From Bacillota bacterium (GTDB lineage Bacteria; Bacillota; Clostridia; Clostridiales; Clostridiaceae): a stretch of 34,653 nt of DNA. Shown here piece after piece: positions 1 through 8,300 of the stretch. Under the pieces are notes generated by a model. It did no database searches. It was not told the origin of the DNA and saw only the letters and a program-made list of their open reading frames with translations. The stretch's first letter is position 1; each line of letters begins with the position of its first letter. Position numbers and translations under genes: made by a program. The stretch spans positions 1-34,653 of the forward strand of contig JAEWQX010000212.1 of NCBI GenBank assembly GCA_023399035.1, written 5' to 3'.

Positions 1-1
1 T

Positions 2-142
2 GGTATGTATATACCTCATGGTGAAGATGTAGTTAAGATAGATTTTTCTGATAATTATTTTAAAGATGTGACAACTAATACTACTACAGTAAAAAAAGAA
101 GATAATGACTTTTTATCATTTTTAGAAAAGATTTTTAAATAA
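2..142 (+). CDS. ftsL: FtsL-like septum formation protein, C-terminal end (partial)
   Basis: An open frame enters from the left edge and stops at TAA 140-142, giving 46 residues. The tail begins GMYIPHGEDVVKI, then a Thr-rich stretch and a short basic end (FLEKIFK). A short 'GM..P....V..I' segment is typical of the end of FtsL/DivIC coiled-coil proteins, and FtsL normally lies directly before the class B PBP in Firmicute dcw clusters. The membrane anchor and coiled coil would lie outside the window, so the call rests on position and a weak tail match. Confidence 0.5.
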   Translation, partial: GMYIPHGEDVVKIDFSDNYFKDVTTNTTTVKKEDNDFLSFLEKIFK

Positions 143-248
143 AACGCTCATAAATATTATGTATAGGGAAATGATATTTTAAGTATTTAAAGGATGATAT
201 TGGGATTATATTAATTAGATGAAACTTGGAATAATTACATTTCTTTTC

Positions 249-282
249 AAGACTCAGATGAGTTATCATTCATCTGAGTCTT
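249..282 (+). promoter_or_regulatory. Perfect 13-bp hairpin in the leader of the first PBP gene
   Basis: AAGACTCAGATGA (249-261) and TCATCTGAGTCTT (270-282) are perfectly complementary around an 8-nt loop. No T-run follows on either strand, so it is a poor intrinsic terminator. It ends about 25 nt before the ribosome site of the PBP gene and could protect the mRNA 5' end, mark a processing site, or bind a protein. Confidence 0.6.
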
Positions 283-320
283 AAGTATTTATAGAAGAAG
301 AAATAATGGGGGAACTAACT

Positions 321-2582
321 GTGAAAAAGAAAAGTTACAAAGATAAGGCAAGAATGCAGAAGCAATGTGTTTTTGCAGGTCTGGCTATTACAACTGTATT
401 TCTATTTCTAATATGCAGACTTTCCTATATAATGATAGTCAAAGCTCCTGAATATGCAGGAAAGGCAGAAGAACAATGGACAAGTGAAGTTAAAATAGAT
501 GCAGTAAGAGGCAAGATTTTAGACAGAAATGGTAAAGAACTTGCAGTATCAGCTAATGTTTATAGAGTTGACTTAGATTTAACTACTATAAGAGCATATT
601 TAAACAAAAAGGTGAATCAGCTTTCATCTAAGGAAATAGAACATAGAAGGAATGCAGGTATACCTGTTCCTGTAGGGGATTATGGTATAACTACGAATGA
701 TATAGCACCTGTAATAGCAAATGCACTTAATATGGATAAGAATACAGTTCTTTCAAAGCTTGAGACAAAACTTGATAGCGGACTCCCAGCAGGTTCAGCA
801 ACACTTATAAGAAGAATTGAAAAAGAAGATGCAGACAGGGTAAAAGCTTTGAAGATAAGTGGAATTGTAGTTTCAAAGGATACTAAAAGATATTATCCTA
901 ACAATAATTTCCTAGCTCATGTACTTGGTGTGACAGGTAATGATGGAAAAGGACTTACTGGAATAGAAGCTGAATATAATACTTATCTTTCAGGAATTCC
1001 AGGTATTAAAATTGGAGAATTTGATAAGAATAGTAACGATCTACCTTATAGCGATTCAGAATTTACATCGCCTGTAAATGGTAAGGATGTTACTCTTACA
1101 ATTGATGAGACAATACAGTCTTTTGCAGAAAAAGCAGCACAGCAGGCATATGTGGATAATGCTGCAAAGGCAACTTCAGTTATGGTTATGGATCCTAAGA
1201 CTGGTGAAATACTTGCAATGGCAAACAAACCTGATTTTAATCCTAATACTCCATATGAAGGATATGAAGGTTTTGATGGTGACACTGAAGGTGATAAAAT
1301 TCAGAGAATGTGGAGAAACAGACTTGTAAGTGATTCATTCGAACCGGGATCTATATTTAAGGTAATAACTGCAATAGCAGCATTGGAAGAAAATCTAGTA
1401 AATGAGAATACTACATTTGAGTGTGGTGGAGGCATTTATTTTGGTAATAGACGCATAAACTGCTGGCAGACAGAGGGACATGGACTTCAGACTTTCCCTG
1501 AAATAGTGCAGAATTCATGTAATGTTGGATTTATGAAAGTTGGAGAAATGCTTGGTAAAGACAAGATTTATGAATACATTAAGAAATTCGGATTCGGAGA
1601 GCTTACAGGAATAGATCTTCAAGGAGAAGCAGAAGGTATTGTAAAGATACCAGAAAATATTTCACCTACAGATCTTGCAACAATATCTTTCGGACATACA
1701 AATACTGTGAATTCAATACAGTACATGGCAGCCTTCAATGCAGTTGCAAATGGTGGAACATGGATTCAGCCTCATATAATGAAGGAAGTAACGCATAATG
1801 ATGATAATGGTATAGAAATAGTAGATGAAACATTTGAACCCAAAAAGCGTGAAGTTGCAAGTTCTGAAAAAACAGCTGAACTTAGACAATATCTTGAAAG
1901 AGTTGTTACTTCAGGTTCTGCAACAGCTGCTTTTATAGATGGATATCATATAGGTGGTAAAACAGGTACAGCTCAGAAGATGGAAAATGGAGTATATATA
2001 GAGGGTAAATATATATCATCTTTTGTAGGCATGGCTCCTGTAGATGATCCAAAGGTTACAGTTATGATTACAGTTGATGAACCGAGCAATGGTAATTATT
2101 ATGCAGGACAGGTTGCAGTTCCTTATGCACATACATTATTTACTGATATATTCAATTATCTTAACAATCAGTTTTCTGAAGATGACATAAGCAAGATTTC
2201 AAAGGACATTGTAGTTCCTGAAGTAAGAGGAATGAAAAAAACAGATGCAGAAAAAACATTAAAAGATCTTAATATACAATGTGATATAGAAGGCAGCGGA
2301 GATACAATCGTAAGCATGGATCCATATCCAGGTTACTCTGTAAAAGAAGGAGCTGTAATAAAACTTTACACATTTGGAAATGCAGATAACAGTAATAATG
2401 TTGTAATGCCTGAGGTGAGGGGATATACAAGGGAAGCAGCTTATGAACTGTTGACTAAACTCGGACTTACAGTAAGCTTTGAAGGCGAAGGAACAGCAAG
2501 CAATCAGAGTATATCGTCAGGAGAAGTTATTCCAAAGGGAACAGCTGTAAAGATCACATTAGAAAATGATTATAAGGATTAA
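321..2582 (+). CDS. spoVD: Class B penicillin-binding protein, SpoVD/FtsI type (first of tandem pair)
   Basis: Peptidoglycan transpeptidase that cross-links septal or spore-cortex wall from outside the membrane. One N-terminal membrane helix is followed by the dimerisation domain (RGKILDRNGKEL near residue 65). The transpeptidase domain has SIFK (Ser349), SCN (404-406) and KTG (552-554), numbered from ATG 306; two C-terminal PASTA repeats follow from about 636 and 695. The start is set at GTG 321 because GGGGG (308-312) lies 8 nt before it, mirroring the paralogue downstream; ATG 306 has only a weak AGAAGAAG site. Cys386 and Cys405 (in SCN) match the spacing of the SpoVD cysteine pair. It lies after ftsL and ends in a terminator. 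It could be the vegetative division PBP (FtsI/PBP2B), which sequence alone does not settle. Confidence 0.9.
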   Translation: MKKKSYKDKARMQKQCVFAGLAITTVFLFLICRLSYIMIVKAPEYAGKAEEQWTSEVKIDAVRGKILDRNGKELAVSANVYRVDLDLTTIRAYLNKKVNQLSSKEIEHRRNAGIPVPVGDYGITTNDIAPVIANALNMDKNTVLSKLETKLDSGLPAGSATLIRRIEKEDADRVKALKISGIVVSKDTKRYYPNNNFLAHVLGVTGNDGKGLTGIEAEYNTYLSGIPGIKIGEFDKNSNDLPYSDSEFTSPVNGKDVTLTIDETIQSFAEKAAQQAYVDNAAKATSVMVMDPKTGEILAMANKPDFNPNTPYEGYEGFDGDTEGDKIQRMWRNRLVSDSFEPGSIFKVITAIAALEENLVNENTTFECGGGIYFGNRRINCWQTEGHGLQTFPEIVQNSCNVGFMKVGEMLGKDKIYEYIKKFGFGELTGIDLQGEAEGIVKIPENISPTDLATISFGHTNTVNSIQYMAAFNAVANGGTWIQPHIMKEVTHNDDNGIEIVDETFEPKKREVASSEKTAELRQYLERVVTSGSATAAFIDGYHIGGKTGTAQKMENGVYIEGKYISSFVGMAPVDDPKVTVMITVDEPSNGNYYAGQVAVPYAHTLFTDIFNYLNNQFSEDDISKISKDIVVPEVRGMKKTDAEKTLKDLNIQCDIEGSGDTIVSMDPYPGYSVKEGAVIKLYTFGNADNSNNVVMPEVRGYTREAAYELLTKLGLTVSFEGEGTASNQSISSGEVIPKGTAVKITLENDYKD

Positions 2583-2628
2583 AAAAAGATATAGGAATAT
2601 GAGTTATTCATCTTCCTATATCTTTTTT
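2582..2628 (+). terminator. Intrinsic terminator after the first PBP gene
   Basis: A 16-bp stem (2582-2597 with 2613-2628), AAAAAAGATATAGGAA paired with its complement, starts at the stop codon and ends in seven Ts. The flanking A and T runs would let it work on both strands. It separates the two PBP genes into different transcription units. Confidence 0.85.
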
Positions 2629-2631
2629 TAT

Positions 2632-2991
2632 TAATTGTATATATTCAGTAATCTTGATTTATTATGAATATTAGACAGTCATAAATGAAAGCTGAGGAAT
2701 TATAGAACCTTGAAATGTAACTACAGCTATTTTTTAATTAACAGGCTCAATGAGATGTAAAAGTAATGTAAGTACAGCCACAAAAATTATTATTCTTTGA
2801 GAATATGAAAAATGAATCCTTCCGATTCTTCATTGTCAATTGAATAAATATGTTATGAATAAAAAAGAAGAATAGGAATATTATTATAGTACAAAGTGAT
2901 TTGAAAATTTTGCTGTTAATGACAGCAGGGATAATTTTGAGCAGGTATCACGATACTTATTAGGTTTATTGGATATCATGATAGAAAAGGG
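2632..2991 (+). other. 360-nt intergenic leader between the tandem PBP genes
   Basis: No open frame longer than about 16 codons. It holds an imperfect palindrome with an ATTGTCAATT motif (2811-2841), a 6-bp hairpin TGCTGT/ACAGCA (2911-2927) and a small inverted repeat GTATC-AC-GATAC (2945-2956). A promoter for the second PBP gene must lie here because a terminator closes the first. I found no convincing sigma-A, sigma-E or sigma-K match. Confidence 0.6.
2811..2841 (+). repeat. Imperfect palindrome with ATTGTCAATT motif
   Basis: AATGAA (2811-2816) pairs with TTCATT (2829-2834), and ATTGTCAATT (2832-2841) follows. The same decamer ends a perfect inverted repeat at 16504-16530, and a variant TTATCAATT occurs at 5368-5376. 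It resembles short dispersed intergenic repeats of clostridia. Confidence 0.4.
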
Positions 2992-2993
2992 AT

Positions 2994-3009
2994 GGAGGAA
3001 ACGGCTGTG
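2994..3009 (+). promoter_or_regulatory. Shine-Dalgarno site that decides the second PBP start
   Basis: GGAGG at 2994-2998 lies 8 nt before GTG 3007. The first two codons of the longer frame (ATG GAG at 2992) are part of this site, and the ATG has no ribosome site of its own. The real start is therefore the GTG. Confidence 0.7.
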
Positions 3010-5265
3010 AAGAAAAATAATTTTAAGGATAGGGGGAAAACACGAAAAAGGCTTTCATATGCTGCTGCTGCACTTACATTTGTCTTTGCAGTACTGACTA
3101 TGAGGCTTTCATATGTAATGATAGTTAAGGGACCTGAATATGCAGGAAGAGCTGAGGAACAATGGACAAGCGAAGTAAAGATTGATGCTATAAGAGGAAA
3201 GATATTAGACAGAAATGGTAAAGAGCTTGCAGTATCTGCAAATGTATACCGAGTAGACTTTGACTTGAATTCAATAAAGACATATTTAAGAGCAAAATTA
3301 AGCAGCCTTACTGATCAGGAAATAGAGCAGAGAAAGAGTGCAGGAATACCTTTACCTACTGAAGACGAAGGGATAAAAACTGATGATATTGCACCGGCAA
3401 TAGCAGAGGCACTTGGTCTTAAGACTGAAGATGTAAAAAAGAAACTTGAAACTAAACTTCCAAGTGGTGCAGATGCAGGTTCAGCAACACTCATAAGGAG
3501 AATCACAAAGGAAGATGCAGACAAAGTCAATGCCTTGAAAATAAGAGGTGTGTTAGTATCGCCAGATACTAAAAGGTATTATCCAAATAATAATTTTCTA
3601 GCTCATGTCCTTGGATGCACAAATAGTGATGGTGTAGGACTTACAGGTGTTGAACTTCAATATAATTCATATTTATCTGGAACTCCAGGAATGAAGATAA
3701 CAGAACTAGAAAAAAGTAATACGGATTATCCTTATACAATATCAAAATTTACATCACCTGAGAACGGTAAAGACGTTTCACTTACAATAGATGAAAATAT
3801 TCAGGCGTTTGCAGAAAAGGTAGCACAGCAGGCATATGACGAAAATAAAGCAAAGGCAACATCCGTTTTGGTTATGGATCCAAAAACAGGAGAAATACTT
3901 GCTATGGCTAATAAGCCCGATTTTAATCCTAATACGCCTTTTGAAGGATATGAGTATTTTGAGGGAAATACAGAAACAGAAAAAACAAATAAAATGTGGA
4001 GGAACAGACTTGTTAATGATACATTTGAACCGGGATCTATATTTAAAGTAGTAACCGCTATTACAGCTATGGAAGAAGGAGTTGTAAATGCTGATACTGA
4101 CTTCTTCTGTGGAGGATCTATGGCAGTAGGAGGTATCCATCCAAAATGTTGGAGGACTCAAGGACATGGAGCTCAGAAGTTCCCTGACATAATTAAGAAC
4201 TCTTGTAATGTTGCATTTATACAGCTTGGTCAGATGATTGGAAAAGAAAAGCTCTGTGAGTATATAAATAAGTTTGGCTTTGGTAAGGTATGTGGTGTGG
4301 ATCTCCCAGGAGAAGCAAAAGGAATAGTAAAAAACGTAGATAAGGTGGCAGAGGCAGATCTTGCTACTATTTCATTTGGTCAGACCAATACCGTAAATTC
4401 AGTTCAATATATGGCTGCATTAAATGCAATTGCAAATGGAGGTACACTTATTCAGCCTCATGTAATGAAAGAAATTACACATGTTGACGAGAATGGAAAT
4501 ACAGTTGTAGATAAAACTTTTGAACCTACTAAAACAACTGTGGCAAGTGAAGAAAAGACAGCAGAATTAAGATCTTATCTTGAAAGGGTTGTTACTGAGG
4601 GTTCAGGTAAGAGCACATTTATTGAGGGATATCATATTGGAGGAAAGACAGGAACAGCACAAAAGGTTGAAAATGGTAAGTATTCAGGAAAATATATTTC
4701 ATCATTTGTAGGCATGGCTCCAGTTGATGATCCAAAGGTTACAGTTATGATAACTGTAGATGAGCCAAGCAATGGTGCATATTATGCAGGTCAGGTTGCA
4801 GCTCCAGCAGCTAAAACATTATTTACTGATATATTTAACTATCTAGATGATAAATTCTCTGATGAAAATTTAAGCCAGATACCAAGAGATATTGTAATCC
4901 CAGAACTTCGTGGAATGAGTGTTAGTGATGCAAAGAAAGAATTAAAGGATTCAAAACTTGAATGTCAAATTGAAGGAGATGGAGATACTATTGTATCAAT
5001 GACACCATATCCAGGGTATACTGTTAAGGAAGGCTCAAAAATAAATCTTTACACGAGTGGTGATGGGAATTATAATAATAATGTTGTAATGCCAGATGTT
5101 AGAGGTTATTCAAAAGAAGATGCAAATGCGTTATTGACAAGTCTCGGTCTTGTACCTGTGTTTGAAGGCAGCGGAATGGTTGAAGAACAGAGTGTAACAG
5201 GTGGAGAGGTTATAACGAAAGGAACATCGGTTAAGTTAACATTAAGTTTAGATTATAAAGATTAA
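3007..5265 (+). CDS. spoVD: Class B penicillin-binding protein, SpoVD type (second of tandem pair)
   Basis: Same architecture and almost the same length (752 aa) as the gene before it: membrane helix, dimerisation domain, transpeptidase domain and two PASTA repeats. Catalytic Ser349 in SIFK, SCN 404-406 and KTG 552-554 fall at identical positions (numbered from ATG 2992). Cys373, Cys386 and Cys405 are also conserved. The two proteins are very similar in the dimerisation head and catalytic core but diverge in loops and PASTA linkers, so this is an old duplication, not an assembly repeat. It has its own 378-nt leader after a terminator and its own terminator, so it can be expressed separately, for example during sporulation (inference). 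Which copy serves division and which serves the spore cannot be told here. Confidence 0.9.
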   Translation: MKKNNFKDRGKTRKRLSYAAAALTFVFAVLTMRLSYVMIVKGPEYAGRAEEQWTSEVKIDAIRGKILDRNGKELAVSANVYRVDFDLNSIKTYLRAKLSSLTDQEIEQRKSAGIPLPTEDEGIKTDDIAPAIAEALGLKTEDVKKKLETKLPSGADAGSATLIRRITKEDADKVNALKIRGVLVSPDTKRYYPNNNFLAHVLGCTNSDGVGLTGVELQYNSYLSGTPGMKITELEKSNTDYPYTISKFTSPENGKDVSLTIDENIQAFAEKVAQQAYDENKAKATSVLVMDPKTGEILAMANKPDFNPNTPFEGYEYFEGNTETEKTNKMWRNRLVNDTFEPGSIFKVVTAITAMEEGVVNADTDFFCGGSMAVGGIHPKCWRTQGHGAQKFPDIIKNSCNVAFIQLGQMIGKEKLCEYINKFGFGKVCGVDLPGEAKGIVKNVDKVAEADLATISFGQTNTVNSVQYMAALNAIANGGTLIQPHVMKEITHVDENGNTVVDKTFEPTKTTVASEEKTAELRSYLERVVTEGSGKSTFIEGYHIGGKTGTAQKVENGKYSGKYISSFVGMAPVDDPKVTVMITVDEPSNGAYYAGQVAAPAAKTLFTDIFNYLDDKFSDENLSQIPRDIVIPELRGMSVSDAKKELKDSKLECQIEGDGDTIVSMTPYPGYTVKEGSKINLYTSGDGNYNNNVVMPDVRGYSKEDANALLTSLGLVPVFEGSGMVEEQSVTGGEVITKGTSVKLTLSLDYKD

Positions 5266-5289
5266 AATTATGATCATAATGATAAATGC

Positions 5290-5324
5290 TAGCATGTGGG
5301 TTGATTCTCACATGCTATATTTTT
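5290..5324 (+). terminator. Intrinsic terminator after the second PBP gene
   Basis: TAGCATGTGGG (5290-5300) pairs with CTCACATGCTA (5307-5317), one G-U pair, 6-nt loop, followed by TATTTTT. It separates the PBP gene from murE. Confidence 0.8.
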
Positions 5325-5342
5325 AAAGAATTGATGATTGAA

Positions 5343-5376
5343 AATTGATGCACCTTGCGGTAATCCCTTATCAATT
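5343..5376 (+). repeat. Inverted repeat of AATTGAT type before murE
   Basis: AATTGAT (5343-5349) pairs with ATCAATT (5370-5376) around a GC-richer loop. A further direct copy of AATTGATG lies at 5329-5336. It resembles the ATTGTCAATT elements before the second PBP gene and before rluD. A murE promoter should lie in or after it, but I see no clear one. Confidence 0.35.
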
Positions 5377-5409
5377 ATTGATTGAATAAAGTTATTAGGA
5401 GAGGATGAC

Positions 5410-6867
5410 ATGAACCTAAAAAGTATTTTAAATGGACTTGATTATGAAGTTTTACAAGGAACAGAGGAGATTGAAATAAACAAGATAAATTATGACAGCA
5501 GAAAAGTATCTAATAATGATTTGTTTGTATGCGTAAAGGGATATTCAACTGATGGGCATAAGTATGCAGACAAGGCTATTTCAAGTGGTGCTGGAGTTAT
5601 TGTAGTGCAGGATGAGATAGACATAGATAACAAGGATGTTACAATAGTAAAATGTAGTGATACAAGAAAAGCTTTAGCTGTTATGGGAGCAAATTATTAT
5701 GATAATCCTTCAAAAAAGATGAAAATTATTGGAATAACAGGAACTAATGGTAAGACTACAACTGCATTTATGATAAAGGATATATTAGAGAGTGCAGGAA
5801 AGAAAGTCGGCCTTATTGGTACAATAGCAAATTTCATATGTGGTGAAAAGATTCATACAGAAAGAACAACACCAGAATCATTAGAGCTTCAGGAATTATT
5901 TTCCGAAATGGTGGATAAAGGGGTTGAATACTGTGTTATGGAAGTATCCTCACATTCCCTGGAGCTTGATAGAGTTTATGGAGTACAATTTGAATGTGGT
6001 ATTTTTACTAACCTAACAAGAGATCATCTCGATTTTCATAAGACATTTGAGAATTACTATGCTGCTAAATTTAAATTGTTCGAAAGAAGCAGTATAAAAT
6101 TAATAAATAGTGACGATACTTATGGAATACAGGTATTAAGTGACTGCAGAAAATTAAATGCAGATAATCTATATTCTTTTTCAGTAAAAAGTGATTCGGA
6201 TTATAAGGCATATGATGAGGTTATGGGCAGCAGAAACATTAAATTTAAGGTTAAACTTGATAAGGAAGAAGATTTTGTTCTTGGTATTCCAGGTGAGTAT
6301 AACATTTACAATGCTTTAGGAGCTATTGGAGTGTGTCATAAATTAGGCATATGCATTGATGCAATAAGAAATGGAATAGAAAATGCAGTTGTTCCAGGCA
6401 GATGTGAGAGAGTAGCAAGGGAATACAATCTTCCTTATGAAATAATAATAGATTATGCTCATACACCAGATGGCCTTGAAAACATATTAAAGACTGCAAA
6501 AGCATTTACAAAAGGAAAGCTTATTGCTATATTTGGATGTGGCGGTGATAGAGATAAAGTCAAGAGACCGCAGATGGGCAAGATAGGTATAGATATTGCA
6601 GATTTAGCTGTAATTACTTCGGATAATCCTAGAAGTGAAGAACCAATGGCAATAATTGAAGATATTAAAGCTGGCCTTGACAAGGATAATTATATAATTA
6701 TCGAAAACAGACATGATGCAATAAGAAAAGCAATTGAAATGGCAGAAAAGGATGATGTTATTGTAATTGCAGGCAAGGGTCATGAAACATATCAGATACT
6801 AAAGGATAAGACTATACATTTTGATGAAAGAGAAGTAGTAAAAGAAATATTAGATTCTAACTATTAA
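5410..6867 (+). CDS. murE: UDP-MurNAc-tripeptide ligase MurE (meso-DAP adding)
   Basis: Cytoplasmic ligase that adds the third stem amino acid to UDP-MurNAc-L-Ala-D-Glu using ATP. The three Mur-ligase domains are present: N-terminal UDP-binding domain, ATPase domain with GTNGKTTT (Lys115), and C-terminal domain with YAHTPDG and the DNPR motif (Asp405-Arg408). The DNPR arginine is the known signature for meso-diaminopimelate over lysine, and dapF, which makes meso-DAP, lies 16 kb downstream. Length 485 aa is normal. AGGAGAGG precedes the ATG. murF follows after 29 nt, so the two are probably cotranscribed. Confidence 0.96.
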   Translation: MNLKSILNGLDYEVLQGTEEIEINKINYDSRKVSNNDLFVCVKGYSTDGHKYADKAISSGAGVIVVQDEIDIDNKDVTIVKCSDTRKALAVMGANYYDNPSKKMKIIGITGTNGKTTTAFMIKDILESAGKKVGLIGTIANFICGEKIHTERTTPESLELQELFSEMVDKGVEYCVMEVSSHSLELDRVYGVQFECGIFTNLTRDHLDFHKTFENYYAAKFKLFERSSIKLINSDDTYGIQVLSDCRKLNADNLYSFSVKSDSDYKAYDEVMGSRNIKFKVKLDKEEDFVLGIPGEYNIYNALGAIGVCHKLGICIDAIRNGIENAVVPGRCERVAREYNLPYEIIIDYAHTPDGLENILKTAKAFTKGKLIAIFGCGGDRDKVKRPQMGKIGIDIADLAVITSDNPRSEEPMAIIEDIKAGLDKDNYIIIENRHDAIRKAIEMAEKDDVIVIAGKGHETYQILKDKTIHFDEREVVKEILDSNY

Positions 6868-6896
6868 TTTTCAACTGAAGTAAGGGGTGGATGATT

Positions 6897-8261
6897 TTGG
6901 ATTTAAACATACAGGAAGTTATTGAGGCTGTTAAAGGGGAAGTAATAGTAAAAAATAATGAAGGAAACTTCAACAAAATTTCTACAGATACAAGAAAAAT
7001 TGAAAAAGATAATTTATTTATTGCACTAAAAGGAGCAAATTTTAACGGAAATAACTATGCAGTTCCAGCAATTGAAAAGGGAGCATCAGTTGTAATCGTA
7101 GATGAAATTGCTTTTAAGGAAGATGAATTAAATAATAAGGGTACTGTTATAAAAGTTAAGGATACAAAGACAGCTCTTGCTGATCTTGCAAGATATTATA
7201 GAAAGAAACTTGGAATTAAGGTTGTGGGTATTACAGGATCCACTGGGAAGACTTCGACAAAGGATCTTATTGCTGCATTCTTAAGTGGGAAATACAAAGT
7301 TTTTAAAACACAGGGAAATTTCAATAATGAAATAGGCCTTCCTCTCATGATTTTTGAATTAAATAGGGATTATGACATAGCTGTGCTTGAAATGGGAACA
7401 AGTAATTTTGGAGAAATACACACACTTGCAGGAATAGCTCTTCCAGATATTGCTGCAATAACAAATGTTGGTGTGGCTCATATAGAATATTTAAAGACAA
7501 GAGAAAATATACTTAAAGAGAAGATGAGTATTGCAGATTTCTTTGAAGATAAGCATAGTCTTGTAATAAACTGTGAAAATGATATGTTACAGAGTGTAAA
7601 AGATGAAGATTATGAGAGAATTAACGTTGAGAGAACTGGATATGATAAAACTTATGACTTATATGCAGAAAATATAGAACTTACAAGTGAAAGTACTTCT
7701 TTTGATGCAGTTTGTGGATCTAAAAGACATAGATTCAAATTGAACATGATAGGAGAACATAATGTATTAAATGCATTGCTTGGAATACAGATTTCAAGAG
7801 ATTTTGGTCTTACATTTGAAGAAATGGAAAAGGGGCTTGATAACTTTAAGGCAACTTCAATGAGACTGGAATTTCTTAAACATAATGATTTTACTATTAT
7901 AAATGATTCATACAATGCAAATCCAGATTCCATGAAGGCAGCGCTTAATGTTTTAAAGAGTTATACTGGAGATAGAAAGATAGCAGTACTTGGTACAATG
8001 GGTGAGCTTGGAGATCATGCGGGAACAGCACACAAGGAAGTTGGAGAATTTGCAAAAGGAAAAGCTGATGTACTGCTTACTTGTGGAGATTACAGGGAAA
8101 ACTATAGAGAAGGTTTTGGAGAAGAGGCATTAGTCTTTGAGACTAAGGAAGAATTAATAAAATCATTAAGAAATATGATTAAGGAAAATGATACTATTTT
8201 AGTTAAAGCATCAAGAAGTGCAAAATTTGAAGAAATAATAAAAGAAATACAAAATAAATAA
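6897..8261 (+). CDS. murF: UDP-MurNAc-tripeptide-D-Ala-D-Ala ligase MurF
   Basis: Adds D-Ala-D-Ala to UDP-MurNAc-tripeptide in the cytoplasm, completing the pentapeptide precursor. It has the Mur-ligase P-loop GSTGKTST (Lys about 118), then EMGTS, 'TNVGVAHIEYL' and 'NDSYNANPDSM', all MurF hallmarks. The ribosome site AAGGGGTGG (6882-6890) touches the ATG at 6891 but sits at good distance from the in-frame TTG at 6897, so I start at the TTG (454 aa); ATG 6891 would add two residues. The stop codon is in the same frame as mraY, 39 nt before its ATG. murD is absent from this cluster. Confidence 0.95.
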   Translation: MDLNIQEVIEAVKGEVIVKNNEGNFNKISTDTRKIEKDNLFIALKGANFNGNNYAVPAIEKGASVVIVDEIAFKEDELNNKGTVIKVKDTKTALADLARYYRKKLGIKVVGITGSTGKTSTKDLIAAFLSGKYKVFKTQGNFNNEIGLPLMIFELNRDYDIAVLEMGTSNFGEIHTLAGIALPDIAAITNVGVAHIEYLKTRENILKEKMSIADFFEDKHSLVINCENDMLQSVKDEDYERINVERTGYDKTYDLYAENIELTSESTSFDAVCGSKRHRFKLNMIGEHNVLNALLGIQISRDFGLTFEEMEKGLDNFKATSMRLEFLKHNDFTIINDSYNANPDSMKAALNVLKSYTGDRKIAVLGTMGELGDHAGTAHKEVGEFAKGKADVLLTCGDYRENYREGFGEEALVFETKEELIKSLRNMIKENDTILVKASRSAKFEEIIKEIQNK

Positions 8262-8267
8262 TACGAA

Positions 8268-8300
8268 GGAGGTGAACTGCCTATAGTTAGGCAGATTAAA
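8268..8300 (+). promoter_or_regulatory. Split ribosome-binding site of mraY with internal hairpin
   Basis: AAGGAGGTGA, a perfect anti-SD complement, ends at 8275, but the ATG is at 8301, a linear gap of 28 nt from GGAGG. A 7-bp hairpin (8277-8283 with 8288-8294, tetraloop TAGT, four G-C pairs) fills the gap. If it folds, the spacing from GGAGG becomes 10 nt, which is optimal. Confidence 0.65.

Noticed and set aside
2632..2991. Sigma-E or sigma-K promoter before the second PBP
   Set aside because: Several CATA-like and ATATT-like pieces exist, but none pairs at proper spacing.
3778..4167. 129-codon minus-strand frame inside the second PBP gene
   Set aside because: Shadow of the PBP coding sequence; the product is Cys/Phe/Ile-rich without any family motif.
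321..5265. Tandem PBP genes as an assembly duplication
   Set aside because: The copies differ throughout at DNA and protein level and have different leaders and terminators, so they are true paralogues.
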